DNA from: Halomonas lysinitropha
GTDB lineage: Bacteria; Pseudomonadota; Gammaproteobacteria; Pseudomonadales; Halomonadaceae
DNA length: 64,000 nt
Assembly (NCBI RefSeq): GCF_902500215.1
Contig: NZ_CABVOU010000014.1
Coordinates: 1 to 64,000 of the forward strand
Direction: 5' to 3'
In this document: positions 1 through 7,695 of the stretch, piece by piece
Layout: each line of letters starts with the position of its first letter
How positions within the stretch are numbered: position 1 is the first letter of the stretch
Translations under genes and position numbers: made by a program
The notes under the pieces: model-generated
Seen by the model: the letters and a program-made list of their open reading frames with translations, nothing else
Told to the model about the DNA's origin: nothing
Database searches by the model: none

Positions 1-8
1 GGGTGGCG

Positions 9-170
9 TTATGCGTGGGCGGTCGACTCGCGGAAGTGCCGCCGCTCGCGGTGCTCGGCCTGCTTGCCGTGGTTGAACTGGCTGACCGGGCGGTGATAGC
101 CCATCACCCGGGTCCAGACCTCGCAGCGCTGGCGCTGTTCGGTGGGCAGGGTCTCGACGGTGTGGCGCAT
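9..170 (-). CDS. Glycyl-radical domain of class III ribonucleotide reductase, separate gene
   Basis: This 53-residue protein carries RVMGYHRPVSQFNHGKQAE. It matches the C-terminal glycyl-radical loop of anaerobic NrdD (E. coli has RVCGYLGSPDARPFNAGKQEE), whose glycine holds the stable radical made by NrdG. It should dock onto the large NrdD polypeptide encoded 48 bases upstream to give an active dNTP-forming enzyme under anaerobiosis. The ATG at 170 is chosen because AAGGAG lies seven bases before it. An in-frame ATG at 188 would add six residues. A cysteine before the loop (RCEVWTRV) may belong to the zinc site. The assignment by motif is firm; the functional split is inferred. Confidence 0.8.
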   Translation of the reverse strand: MRHTVETLPTEQRQRCEVWTRVMGYHRPVSQFNHGKQAEHRERRHFRESTAHA

Positions 171-218
171 GTGACGCTCCTTTTTCATGGTGGTCGGGTG
201 TGACGAGGGAGAGGTGCC

Positions 219-1943
219 TCAGGCCGTGGTCTCGGCCGGTGAGGCGTGCTGTGCCAGAAGCGCCTCGTCGCACTTCGGGCAGAACTCGTGTTCGCCGGCC
301 AGGTAGCCGTGCACCGGGCAGATCGAGAAGGTTGGCGTCACGGTGAGGTAGGGCAGGCGGAAGCGGGACAGCGCGGTGTGCACCAGGGTCTTGCAGGCCT
401 CGACCGAGGAGAGCCGTTCGCGCATGTAGAGGTGCAGCACGGTGCCTCCGGTATAGCGGGTCTGCAGCGGGTCCTGATGTAGCAGGGCCTCGAAGGGATC
501 ATCGGTGTGGCCCACCGGCAGCTGGCTGGAGTTGGTGTAGTAGGGCGCCTCCGGCGTGCCGGCCTGCAGGATGCCGGGGAAGCGCTTGCGGTCCTCCTTG
601 GCGAAGCGATAGGTGGTGCCCTCGGCCGGGGTCGCCTCCAGGTTGTAGAGATGGCCGGTGATCTCCTGAAACTCGCGCATCCGCTCGCGCACATGCTCCA
701 GCAGCTCGATGGCGAGCTGCTGCCCCTCGGGGGCGGCGATATCGAAGCGATCCTCGAAGAAGTTGCGGGCCATCTCGTTGAGGCCGTTCACCCCCAGGGT
801 CGAGAAGTGATTGCGCAGCGTGCCCAGGTAACGCTGGCTATAGGGGTAGAGACCGTCGTCCATCCACCGCTGGATGCAGGTGCGCTTGATCTCCAGGCTG
901 TCGCGGCACAGTTCGAGCAGCCGGTCCAGTTCGGCATACAGTCCCGCTTGGTCGCCGGCGAAACGGTGGCCCAGGCGCGCGCAGTTGATCGTCACCACGC
1001 CCAGCGAGCCGGTCTGTTCGGCGCTGCCGAACAGGCCGTTGCCGCGCTTGAGCAACTCGCTGAGATCGAGCTGCAGCCGACAGCACATGGAGCGCACCAT
1101 GTGTGGCTCCAGATCCGAGTTGAGGAAATTCTGGAAGTACGGTAGCCCGTAGCGGGCGGTCAGCGCGAAAAGCCGCTCGGCGTTGTCGCTCTCCCAATCG
1201 AAGTCATGTGTGATGTTGTAGGTGGGGATGGGGAAGGTAAACACTCGGCCGCGGCAGTCGCCCGCTTCCATCACCTCCAGGTAGGCGCGGTTGAGCAAGT
1301 CCATCTCGGCCTGCAGTTCGCCGTAGGTGAAAGGCTGCTCCTCGCCGCCGATGACCGGCACCTGGTCGCGCAGGTCCGCCGGGCAGGTCCAGTCGAAGGT
1401 CAGGTTGGTGAATGGTGTCTGGCTGCCCCAGCGGGATGGCACGTTGAGGTTGTAGATGAACTCCTGCACCGACTGCTTCACTGCCGGGTAGTCGAGCCGG
1501 TCGCGACGCACGAAGGGCGCCAGGTAGGTATCGAAGGAACTGAACGCCTGAGCGCCGGCCCACTCGTTCTGCAGGGTACCGAGGAAGTTGACCATCTGTC
1601 CCAGTGCGCTGGAAAGGTGCCGGGGGGGCGCGCTCTCCGCCCTGCCCGGCACCCCATTGAAACCCTCGACCAGCAGGGTGCGCAGCGACCAGCCGGCGCA
1701 GTAGCCGCTGAGCATGTCCAGGTCATGGATATGCAAGTCGCCCTCGCGATGGGCCTCGCCCACCGCGGCGGGGTAGACCTCGTTCAGCCAGTAGTTGGCG
1801 ATCAGCTTGCCCGAGGCATTGAGGATCAACCCGCCCAGGGAGTAGCCCTGATTGGCGTTGGCATTGACGCGCCAGTCGGCACGCTGCAGGTATTCGTTGA
1901 CCGTCGACGCCACGCTGACGGTGCCGGGCTGCGGGCTTCCCAT
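219..1943 (-). CDS. nrdD: Anaerobic (class III) ribonucleoside-triphosphate reductase, catalytic core without the glycyl-radical tail
   Basis: NrdD reduces ribonucleoside triphosphates to deoxy forms without oxygen. The 574-residue product has the NrdD core, including RSMCCRLQLDLSELLKRG (the region of the radical cysteine) and GVVTINCARLG. Near the end a zinc-binding pair is visible, CPVHGYL and FCPKCDEALL. It stops shortly after, without the RVxGY loop, which lies in the next small gene. The N-terminal ATP-cone of E. coli NrdD is also missing, so the protein is shorter than the usual ~700 residues. The ATG at 1943 follows AAGGAG; the frame is open upstream to 2030. An FNR-like box lies about 105 bases upstream. 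Confidence 0.9.
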   Translation of the reverse strand: MGSPQPGTVSVASTVNEYLQRADWRVNANANQGYSLGGLILNASGKLIANYWLNEVYPAAVGEAHREGDLHIHDLDMLSGYCAGWSLRTLLVEGFNGVPGRAESAPPRHLSSALGQMVNFLGTLQNEWAGAQAFSSFDTYLAPFVRRDRLDYPAVKQSVQEFIYNLNVPSRWGSQTPFTNLTFDWTCPADLRDQVPVIGGEEQPFTYGELQAEMDLLNRAYLEVMEAGDCRGRVFTFPIPTYNITHDFDWESDNAERLFALTARYGLPYFQNFLNSDLEPHMVRSMCCRLQLDLSELLKRGNGLFGSAEQTGSLGVVTINCARLGHRFAGDQAGLYAELDRLLELCRDSLEIKRTCIQRWMDDGLYPYSQRYLGTLRNHFSTLGVNGLNEMARNFFEDRFDIAAPEGQQLAIELLEHVRERMREFQEITGHLYNLEATPAEGTTYRFAKEDRKRFPGILQAGTPEAPYYTNSSQLPVGHTDDPFEALLHQDPLQTRYTGGTVLHLYMRERLSSVEACKTLVHTALSRFRLPYLTVTPTFSICPVHGYLAGEHEFCPKCDEALLAQHASPAETTA

Positions 1944-2047
1944 GGAGGGCTCCTTCACTGACTGGATAACTACATATGGTGTCGATAGATGTGATTCGAG
2001 CCACATGTTGTGTTTGAGAAGGGTAGACACCCTGATGCGGCAGCGAA

Positions 2048-2061
2048 ATGACCCAGGTCAG
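2048..2061. promoter_or_regulatory. FNR/DNR-type box upstream of nrdD
   Basis: The sequence aTGACccagGTCAg matches the TTGAC-N4-GTCAA form of FNR-family sites, with only the outermost bases off. It lies about 105 bases upstream of the nrdD start, a gene expected to be induced without oxygen. It overlaps the edge of a decayed gene, so chance is possible. Confidence 0.45.
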
Positions 2062-2064
2062 GAA

Positions 2065-2184
2065 AAGGAAAGCGAACCTACCGGACGGCGGCCGCTGCTA
2101 CTTCGTCGGCCCCCGGGCCTCATGACCGCCGTTGACCGAGCACTGGTCGAATTCGGCATTCCCAATGAACGCCACCGTTTCTAG
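2065..2184 (+). pseudogene. Remnant of a FAD/NAD(P)H oxidoreductase C-terminus
   Basis: The frame ending at the TAG at 2184 reads GLMTAVDRALVEFGIPNERH. The preceding bases in a neighbouring frame read GGRCYFVGP. Joined by one missing base near 2112-2117 they give FVGPPGLMTAVDRAL, the usual end of ferredoxin-reductase-type NAD(P)-binding domains (GPPxLMxAVxxxL). No start or upstream domain remains, so this is a frameshifted relic. The motif is seen; the family assignment is inferred. Confidence 0.5.
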
Positions 2185-2438
2185 CACTCCGGCTCCTCGC
2201 GTCCTCTCGAGACTGCCTGAAGCCAACCTAAAAACATGACGCCTCGGTCAGCGCAGGACGCCTACGCAGACTTTTCCAGCGCGGGGCGTTGGTGGGTAGC
2301 AGGCACACCCTGTCTCGCGATGGAGCTGCTGATGGCCGCTTTGCTGCCGACCAGTAGCATGACCATCTCCTGACCGGGCCTCGCCTAGGCAATCTTCCCG
2401 CGGCATAGTGTCTCGGTAGAACCCCTTATTCACTCAAG

Positions 2439-2452
2439 CTGACCTGGATCAA
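2439..2452. promoter_or_regulatory. FNR/DNR-type box before the rhodanese-octaheme cluster
   Basis: cTGACctggATCAA matches the FNR-family consensus TTGAT/C-N4-ATCAA at nine of ten positions. Its centre is about 97 bases before the rhodanese start. This fits activation of the downstream cluster at low oxygen by an FNR, ANR or DNR protein. Confidence 0.6.
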
Positions 2453-2541
2453 GGTTCGGCCACATGCCTCATGCGGAGGCTACGTCCATGCTCTACGCTT
2501 CTAGGTGCGAGATAAAAGTTATTTGCTTAGAGGCTTGGATT

Positions 2542-3129
2542 ATGAATGTGACGACTTTGTTGGCCGGTTCGCTGCTGGCGGCAACCCTGATTGCCAGCCC
2601 GGTCCTGGCCCAGGAAGACATTCCCGCCTACCGAGAGACGCAGCTGGGGCTCTACGTCACGGCGAGCGAAGCCTATGACCTGATGCAGGAGGACGAGCGG
2701 GCGGTGCTGATCGATGTGCGCGACCCCATCGAGACCAAGTTCACCGGCTTCGCCGAGCCCACCGATATTCACGTGCCCTGGGTATTGGCTGATCGCGACA
2801 ATTTCGACGAGGAGGCGAAGACCTGGCCGATGGTCAGAAACGCCGACTTCGAGGCCCAGGTGCGCGCCGAGCTGGAGGCCCTGAACGTGGCCGAAGACGA
2901 CCCGATCATCGTCATGTGCCGCTCCGGCGCGACGCGCAGTGCGCCAGGCGCCGATATCATCACCGAGATGGGCTTCAGCCGGGTGTATTCGATGACCGAT
3001 GGCTTCGAGGGCGGCAAGCTCGAGGAGGGCGACTCCGCCGGCGTGCGTGCCGTCAACGGCTGGCGCAATTCCGGCTTGCCCTGGAGTTACGAGATCGATC
3101 CCGACGTCGCCTGGCGCCCGGGAGAGTGA
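2542..3129 (+). CDS. Periplasmic rhodanese-domain protein
   Basis: This 195-residue protein begins with a signal peptide ending near SPVLAQ, then has one rhodanese domain. The active loop is CRSGATRS (Cys ~134), with the typical LIDVRDPIE strand before it. Such proteins move sulfane sulfur between persulfide carriers; here it would act in the periplasm. The ATG at 2542 gives the signal peptide directly at the N-terminus; a longer frame from 2464 would bury it. It opens a same-strand cluster with a DsrE-like protein, a DUF2892 protein, an octaheme cytochrome and a cytochrome b. The true substrate is unknown. Confidence 0.8.
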   Translation: MNVTTLLAGSLLAATLIASPVLAQEDIPAYRETQLGLYVTASEAYDLMQEDERAVLIDVRDPIETKFTGFAEPTDIHVPWVLADRDNFDEEAKTWPMVRNADFEAQVRAELEALNVAEDDPIIVMCRSGATRSAPGADIITEMGFSRVYSMTDGFEGGKLEEGDSAGVRAVNGWRNSGLPWSYEIDPDVAWRPGE

Positions 3130-3201
3130 ACATTATCGAGAGGCCTTTCCGCCCGCCGGGTAAAGGGCCTGCCATCATGACCGACACCATGAGGTAAGCA
3201 G

Positions 3202-3675
3202 ATGACCATCACGAAGACACTGACCCTGACGGTAGCCGCCGCCACCCTCGGCCTCGCCGGTGCCGCACTGGCCGACAACCACGGAGGCGAAACCCCAAAG
3301 GATCAAGCCCTGGTGATTCTCACCAGCGACTCGCTGCAGACACAGGGCATGGCGATGATCCTCTCCAACGCCATGCAGCAGCAGGGCACCGACCTGCACA
3401 TTCTACTGTGTGATGCTGCCGGCCACCTGGCCGTCCAAGGCTACGAGAGTGCCGAGGCGATCAACACGCCACCCAGCAATCCAGCGGGACAGGTCAAGCC
3501 GGAGGGCATCCTGGGCATGCTGATGGACAAGGGGGCCAGCGTGGATGTCTGCGCCATCTACTTGCCCAACAGTGACCTGGGTGAGAGCAACTTGCGCGAG
3601 GGGGTTGGCGTGGCCGCCCCGGGCCCGATGGCCGAGATGATGCGCGATCCCTCCATTCCCGTTTACAGCTTCTGA
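3202..3675 (+). CDS. Secreted DsrE/DsrF-like sulfur-carrier protein
   Basis: This 157-residue protein has a signal peptide ending near GAALADN and a DsrE-like fold (QALVILTSDSLQTQGMAMIL). Two cysteines stand where persulfide-carrying residues can sit (HILLCDAAGH and VDVCAIYLPN). DsrE-family proteins relay sulfur, and exported versions are often encoded beside rhodaneses, as here. The start at 3202 gives the signal peptide. It lies 72 bases after the rhodanese gene and 29 before the DUF2892 gene. It could pass sulfane sulfur to or from the rhodanese; that partnership is inferred from position only. Confidence 0.7.
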   Translation: MTITKTLTLTVAAATLGLAGAALADNHGGETPKDQALVILTSDSLQTQGMAMILSNAMQQQGTDLHILLCDAAGHLAVQGYESAEAINTPPSNPAGQVKPEGILGMLMDKGASVDVCAIYLPNSDLGESNLREGVGVAAPGPMAEMMRDPSIPVYSF

Positions 3676-3704
3676 GAATCCGAGACGAACCTAAGGAGAC
3701 TTTC

Positions 3705-3896
3705 ATGACGAGCAACGTGGGTGGCATCGACAAGATAGCCCGTATCGTGGTCGGCGCCGTACTGATCCTGCTGGCCCTGACCGGCACGATCGGCGTGTGG
3801 GGCTGGATCGGCGTACTGCCGCTGGCTACCGGCCTGTTCAACTTCTGTCCGGCCTGGAAGCTGCTGGGCGTCAATACCCGCAAGCCGACCCGGTAG
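3705..3896 (+). CDS. DUF2892 (YgaP-type) inner-membrane protein
   Basis: This 63-residue protein matches the DUF2892 pattern: an N-terminal VGGIDKIARIVVG, two hydrophobic helices and the ending FNFCPAWKLLGVNT. The same module forms the membrane part of the E. coli rhodanese YgaP. Here the rhodanese and membrane parts are separate genes in one cluster. AAGGAG lies eight bases before the ATG. It may anchor or help export sulfur-transfer proteins, but no activity is established for stand-alone members. Confidence 0.8.
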   Translation: MTSNVGGIDKIARIVVGAVLILLALTGTIGVWGWIGVLPLATGLFNFCPAWKLLGVNTRKPTR

Positions 3897-4166
3897 CCGG
3901 GCCGACGCCGGCCGGTAGTATCCTGCCAGAAGCGCGAGAATCTGGAGCAAGACCGCCATGCGCTCTTCAATCTCGCGTCTCGAGTCGCCCAGCAGGTTGA
4001 GCGTGCCCTGAAGTAGCGCATCCCTGAGCTGCTGGCGGGGAATGGTGATGCCTCGTCGCTCGGCAATTCGGGAAAGACTGATTTCCGTCAAGGCGAGGAG
4101 GGGCGTACCTCCTATGTTTTGTTCAGGACTGCATGGCTGGGCAGGCCGTTCCGGGAGGAAAGCAGC

Positions 4167-5768
4167 ATGATCACAGGGCGATATCCATCCAGGCGCTGGC
4201 GAGCCCCAGGAGTGCTGGCGCTGATGTGTCTTGTGCTGGTGCTGCCGGCACTGGCCAGTACTGCAGACCACCATGAATTTGAGGCCCTTCAGGGCCCCTT
4301 CGAGAGCGGGGAGGACGCCACCAAGGCTTGCTTGAGCTGTCATACCGAGGCAGCACAGGAAGTGATGCAGACGCGTCACTGGACCTGGGAGTACCACAAC
4401 CCGGTGGACGGCGAGGTGCTGGGCAAGAAGAGCATGCTGAACGGCTTCTGCATCGCCGACCGCTCCAATGAGGCGTTCTGTCAGTCCTGCCATGTCGGCT
4501 ACGGCTGGGAGGACGAGACCTTCGACTTCACCAATCCCTTCAAGGTGGACTGCCTGGCCTGCCACAACACCGGCGACTACACCAAGGTAGCGGGGCTGGC
4601 GGGCCATCCCGCCTATGAACGCATCGAATATCCTCCAGGGTCGGGCAAGTTCCATGGACCGACTGACCTGGCGGAGGTGGCCCAGAATATCGGACCCACC
4701 TCCCGCGAGACCTGCGGGAGCTGCCACTTCTACGGCGGTGGTGGCGACGGCGTGAAGCACGGTGACCTGGACTCTTCGCTGGTCGATGCCCATCGCGACC
4801 TGGACGTGCACATGGCGGTGGACGGCGGCGACTTCCGCTGCAGCACCTGTCACCAGACCGAGAATCATGCGGTGCCTGGTAGCCGCATCCAGGTCTCGGC
4901 GGTTGACGACAATCGGGCGATCCGGCGCGGCGAGCAGACCGACCGCAACCCGGCTACCTGTCAGGCGTGCCATGGCAATGCGCCTCACGAGGAGGGCGCC
5001 ATGGCCACGCGCCTCAACGAGCATACCCGGGCGCTGGCCTGCCAGACCTGCCACATTCCCACCTTCGCTCGCGGTGGGGTGCCTACCAAGATGGGCTGGG
5101 ACTGGTCCACTGCCGGTCAACTGGACGATGAGGATGAGCCCTTCAAGCGCAAGGATGACGACGGTCACGTGATCTACGACAGCAGGAAGGGCGACTTCAC
5201 CCTGGGCGAGGACGTGGTGCCCGAGTACCTCTGGTTCAATGGCGACGTGACCTTTACCACCACCGAGACGGAGATCGACCCGCAGAGTGCGCCTGTGCCG
5301 ATCAATACCTATCACGGCACCCCGGGCAGCGAAGATTCCCGCATCTGGCCGGTGAAGCTCTTCCACGGCAAGCAGCCCTACGACACTGTGCACAACACCC
5401 TGCTGGTGCCCCATGTGGCGATTCCCGACGACACCGCCTTCTGGTTCAACTTTGACTGGGCCAAGGCGCTGGAGGCGGGTACCGAGGCCACCGGCCAGCC
5501 CTTCAGCAGCGAGTTCGACTTCGTCGAGACCACCATGCTGTGGCCGATCACGCATATGGTGGCACCCGGCGAGCAGGCATTGAAATGCGGAAGCTGCCAC
5601 GCCGATGAAGGGCGTCTCGCGGCGGTGGAGGGCGTATGGATGCCGGGTCGCGACCGCCATGAGGTACTCGACCGCTTCGGTTTCGGATTGGCCGGGCTGA
5701 TGCTGGTGGGCGCCCTGGGTCATGGTGCCATGCGCATCGCCACTCGCCACCGTCGCAAGGAGCACTGA
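4167..5768 (+). CDS. Octaheme c-type cytochrome, tetrathionate reductase (Otr) family
   Basis: This 533-residue protein has a signal peptide (LALMCLVLVLPALAS) and eight CxxCH heme sites: CLSCH, CQSCH, CLACH, CGSCH, CSTCH, CQACH, CQTCH and CGSCH. Their layout fits octaheme tetrathionate reductase proteins, which reduce tetrathionate, nitrite or hydroxylamine in vitro. A C-terminal hydrophobic segment (FGFGLAGLMLVGALGHG) with a basic tail probably anchors it in the membrane. The ATG at 4167 follows GGAGG and gives the signal peptide. The cytochrome b gene starts two bases after the stop, so they probably form one quinol-linked complex. The sulfur-transfer neighbours favour a sulfur substrate, but this is unproven. 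Confidence 0.8.
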   Translation: MITGRYPSRRWRAPGVLALMCLVLVLPALASTADHHEFEALQGPFESGEDATKACLSCHTEAAQEVMQTRHWTWEYHNPVDGEVLGKKSMLNGFCIADRSNEAFCQSCHVGYGWEDETFDFTNPFKVDCLACHNTGDYTKVAGLAGHPAYERIEYPPGSGKFHGPTDLAEVAQNIGPTSRETCGSCHFYGGGGDGVKHGDLDSSLVDAHRDLDVHMAVDGGDFRCSTCHQTENHAVPGSRIQVSAVDDNRAIRRGEQTDRNPATCQACHGNAPHEEGAMATRLNEHTRALACQTCHIPTFARGGVPTKMGWDWSTAGQLDDEDEPFKRKDDDGHVIYDSRKGDFTLGEDVVPEYLWFNGDVTFTTTETEIDPQSAPVPINTYHGTPGSEDSRIWPVKLFHGKQPYDTVHNTLLVPHVAIPDDTAFWFNFDWAKALEAGTEATGQPFSSEFDFVETTMLWPITHMVAPGEQALKCGSCHADEGRLAAVEGVWMPGRDRHEVLDRFGFGLAGLMLVGALGHGAMRIATRHRRKEH

Positions 5769-5770
5769 CC

Positions 5771-6394
5771 ATGAGCCAGCGACTCTATCTCTTCACCCGT
5801 TTCGAGCGCTTCTGGCACTGGACCCAGGCGGCGCTGGTGCTGGTGCTGCTGTTCAGCGGCTTCGCGATTCGCGGGCATCATGACCTGATCGCGTTCGGCC
5901 CCGCGGTGCGCCTGCACGAGACGTCGGCCTGGCTGCTGATCGGGCTCTGGGTGTTCGCCATCTTCTGGCACTTCACCACCGGCCAGTGGCGGCAGTACAT
6001 CCCCACTCTCGATCGTATCGGCGCCATGATGCGCTTCTATGCCTACGGTACCTTCGTCGGCGAGCCTCATCCCTACAAGCAGACCCCGCAGCGCAAGCAC
6101 AACCCGCTGCAGCGCCTGGCCTATCTGGGCGTGAAGCTTTTGATCAACCCGCTGGTGTGGGTCTCGGGGCTAGCCTACTTGTTCTGGGAGTCGCTGCGCG
6201 GACTGACCCCGGCCTGGATCGGGCTGGAGCAGGTGGCTGGGCTGCACGCCCTGGGCGCCTTTCTGATGCTCGCCTTCGTGATCATCCACGCCTACCTGGC
6301 CACCGTGGGTCACACGCCTACGGCACATATCAAGGCGATGGTCACCGGCTGGGAGGAGGTGCACGACGAGGAGGTGATCGAACGACGCTCCTGA
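5771..6394 (+). CDS. Cytochrome b membrane subunit (cytochrome b561 / thiosulfate reductase type)
   Basis: This 207-residue protein has about four or five transmembrane helices. Histidines suit b-heme binding (FERFWHWTQAA, VRLHETSAW, AIFWHFTTG, FVIIHAYLATVGH). It resembles di-heme cytochrome b subunits that oxidise quinol for periplasmic reductases. It starts two bases after the octaheme gene and is almost certainly its electron-transfer partner. The C-terminus is short, acidic and cytoplasmic. Confidence 0.8.
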   Translation: MSQRLYLFTRFERFWHWTQAALVLVLLFSGFAIRGHHDLIAFGPAVRLHETSAWLLIGLWVFAIFWHFTTGQWRQYIPTLDRIGAMMRFYAYGTFVGEPHPYKQTPQRKHNPLQRLAYLGVKLLINPLVWVSGLAYLFWESLRGLTPAWIGLEQVAGLHALGAFLMLAFVIIHAYLATVGHTPTAHIKAMVTGWEEVHDEEVIERRS

Positions 6395-6416
6395 GAGTGA
6401 AACGGAGAGGGAAAAG

Positions 6417-6558
6417 ATGACGGCCACTGCCCCGCGAAATACTCAATGTGGCCATCCTGGTCTCCAGCCAGACCCTGTTCATCATCGCGATGGTGAAGGT
6501 GATGGCGCTGAGCGGGGTGGCCGGCCAGCAACTCACTCCTGACAAGGCGTATCGCTAG
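6417..6558 (+). pseudogene. Truncated, frameshifted N-terminus of a membrane transporter
   Basis: A ribosome site (GAGAGGGAAAAG) leads to ATG at 6417, reading MTATAPR. A one-base shift then gives EILNVAILVSSQTLFIIAMV followed by a conserved-looking QQLTPDKAYR and a TAG. This resembles the first helix of some major-facilitator transporters (…LAPDKA…). The rest of the gene is absent and the next gene is on the other strand. It is read as a decayed remnant; the family is a weak guess. Confidence 0.4.
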
Positions 6559-6559
6559 A

Positions 6560-7693
6560 TTAAGCGGAACGACCTTGCCATGCCTGGATCAGGCACTCGG
6601 CCGCGCGGTCGATGTCCTCAAGGGGCGTTTCCCAGCCCACCGAAAGCCGCACCGCCCCCAGCGCCCTTTCAGTAGTCAGCCCCATGGCCCCCAGCACGCC
6701 GCTGGGGGCCGCCTGATCGGCATGACAGGCCGAGCCGACGGACGCTGCCACTGCTTGTTCCACGGCCTTGAGTAGCGCGCGCCCCTCGACGCCCGGGAAG
6801 GAAACGTTGAGCGTATTGGGCAGGCGATACGTTTCGTGACCGTTGAGCGCCAGCCCCGGAATGCCCTGACGCAGATGCTCATGCAGCCGATCGCGCCGTG
6901 CCTGAAGCTCACCCACCCCGGTGGCCAGGCGCTGGGCGGCCAGCTCGGCGGCGGCCCCCAGCCCCACGATCGCCGGCACGTTCTCGGTGCCGGGCCGCAG
7001 CCCATGCTCGTGGCCAGCACCGAACAGAATGCGCCGAATGGGCGTACCCGAGCGCACATGGAGCGCGCCGATACCCTTGCTGGCCTGAAACTTGTGCCCG
7101 GCCAGGGTGAGCAGGTCGACCCCCAGCGCGTCGACATCCACCGGCACCTTGCCCACGGCCTGAGCGGCATCGGTATGCAGCAGCGTGGCCGAGCCGGCCA
7201 GGCGGGCGGCGATCTCGGCCAGCGGTTGCAGAGTGCCCACCTCATTGTTCGCCAGCATGATCGAGACGAGCGCCGTATCGGGTCGCACCGTGGCCATCAC
7301 CTCGTCGACCGCAACGCGCCCGGCGGCGTCCACCGGCACCACGCTGAGCTCCCACCCCTGCGTTTCGAGGTGACGGGCCGGTTCCATCACCGCCGGGTGC
7401 TCGACGGCACTGACCACCAGATGGCGCCTGTTGGCCGGGGCGGCTGCCGCCACACCCAGCAGGGCCAGGTTATTGGCCTCGGTGGCACAGCCGGTCATCA
7501 CCAGACTGTCTACGTTCGCCCCGATCAGCCGGGCCACCGACTCGCGTGCAGTCGAGAGCTGGGCGGCGGCCTCCTGCCCTTGCCGATAGGGCGAGGAGGG
7601 ATTGCCGTAGCACGCCTCCAGCGCGCGAGCCATGGCGGCTACCACGGGCCCGGCTACCGGCGTGGTAGCGTTGTGATCAAGATAGACGGGCAT
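6560..7693 (-). CDS. Cysteine desulfurase (NifS/IscS family)
   Basis: This 377-residue PLP enzyme takes sulfur from L-cysteine as a protein persulfide. Visible family marks are YLDHNATTP at the start, the PLP-lysine loop TLAGHKFQASKGIGAL, GHEHGLRPGTENVPAIVG, and the active cysteine in SVGSACHADQAAPSGVL. The ATG at 7693 begins the typical N-terminus. A GTG at 7699 would overlap the stop of the upstream trans-sulfuration gene, so the two are probably co-translated. It is not beside iscU or iscA, so it may serve general sulfur transfer rather than Isc assembly. Confidence 0.85.
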   Translation of the reverse strand: MPVYLDHNATTPVAGPVVAAMARALEACYGNPSSPYRQGQEAAAQLSTARESVARLIGANVDSLVMTGCATEANNLALLGVAAAAPANRRHLVVSAVEHPAVMEPARHLETQGWELSVVPVDAAGRVAVDEVMATVRPDTALVSIMLANNEVGTLQPLAEIAARLAGSATLLHTDAAQAVGKVPVDVDALGVDLLTLAGHKFQASKGIGALHVRSGTPIRRILFGAGHEHGLRPGTENVPAIVGLGAAAELAAQRLATGVGELQARRDRLHEHLRQGIPGLALNGHETYRLPNTLNVSFPGVEGRALLKAVEQAVAASVGSACHADQAAPSGVLGAMGLTTERALGAVRLSVGWETPLEDIDRAAECLIQAWQGRSA

Positions 7694-7695
7694 CG

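Larger units (their letters stand above)
1944..2541. other. Intergenic region with two FNR-type boxes and a gene remnant
   Basis: No intact gene is visible in these ~600 bases between divergent nrdD and the rhodanese gene. It holds one FNR-like box near nrdD (2048-2061), a decayed oxidoreductase C-terminus (about 2065-2184) and a second FNR-like box before the rhodanese gene (2439-2452). The stretch 2185-2430 shows no recognisable feature. Confidence 0.6.

Noticed and set aside
2248..2433. 61-codon minus-strand frame
   Set aside because: No ribosome site and no recognisable motif in the translation.
3663..5765. Long 700-codon open frame opposite the octaheme gene
   Set aside because: It lies antisense to a gene with eight CxxCH motifs and has the composition of a GC-rich shadow frame.
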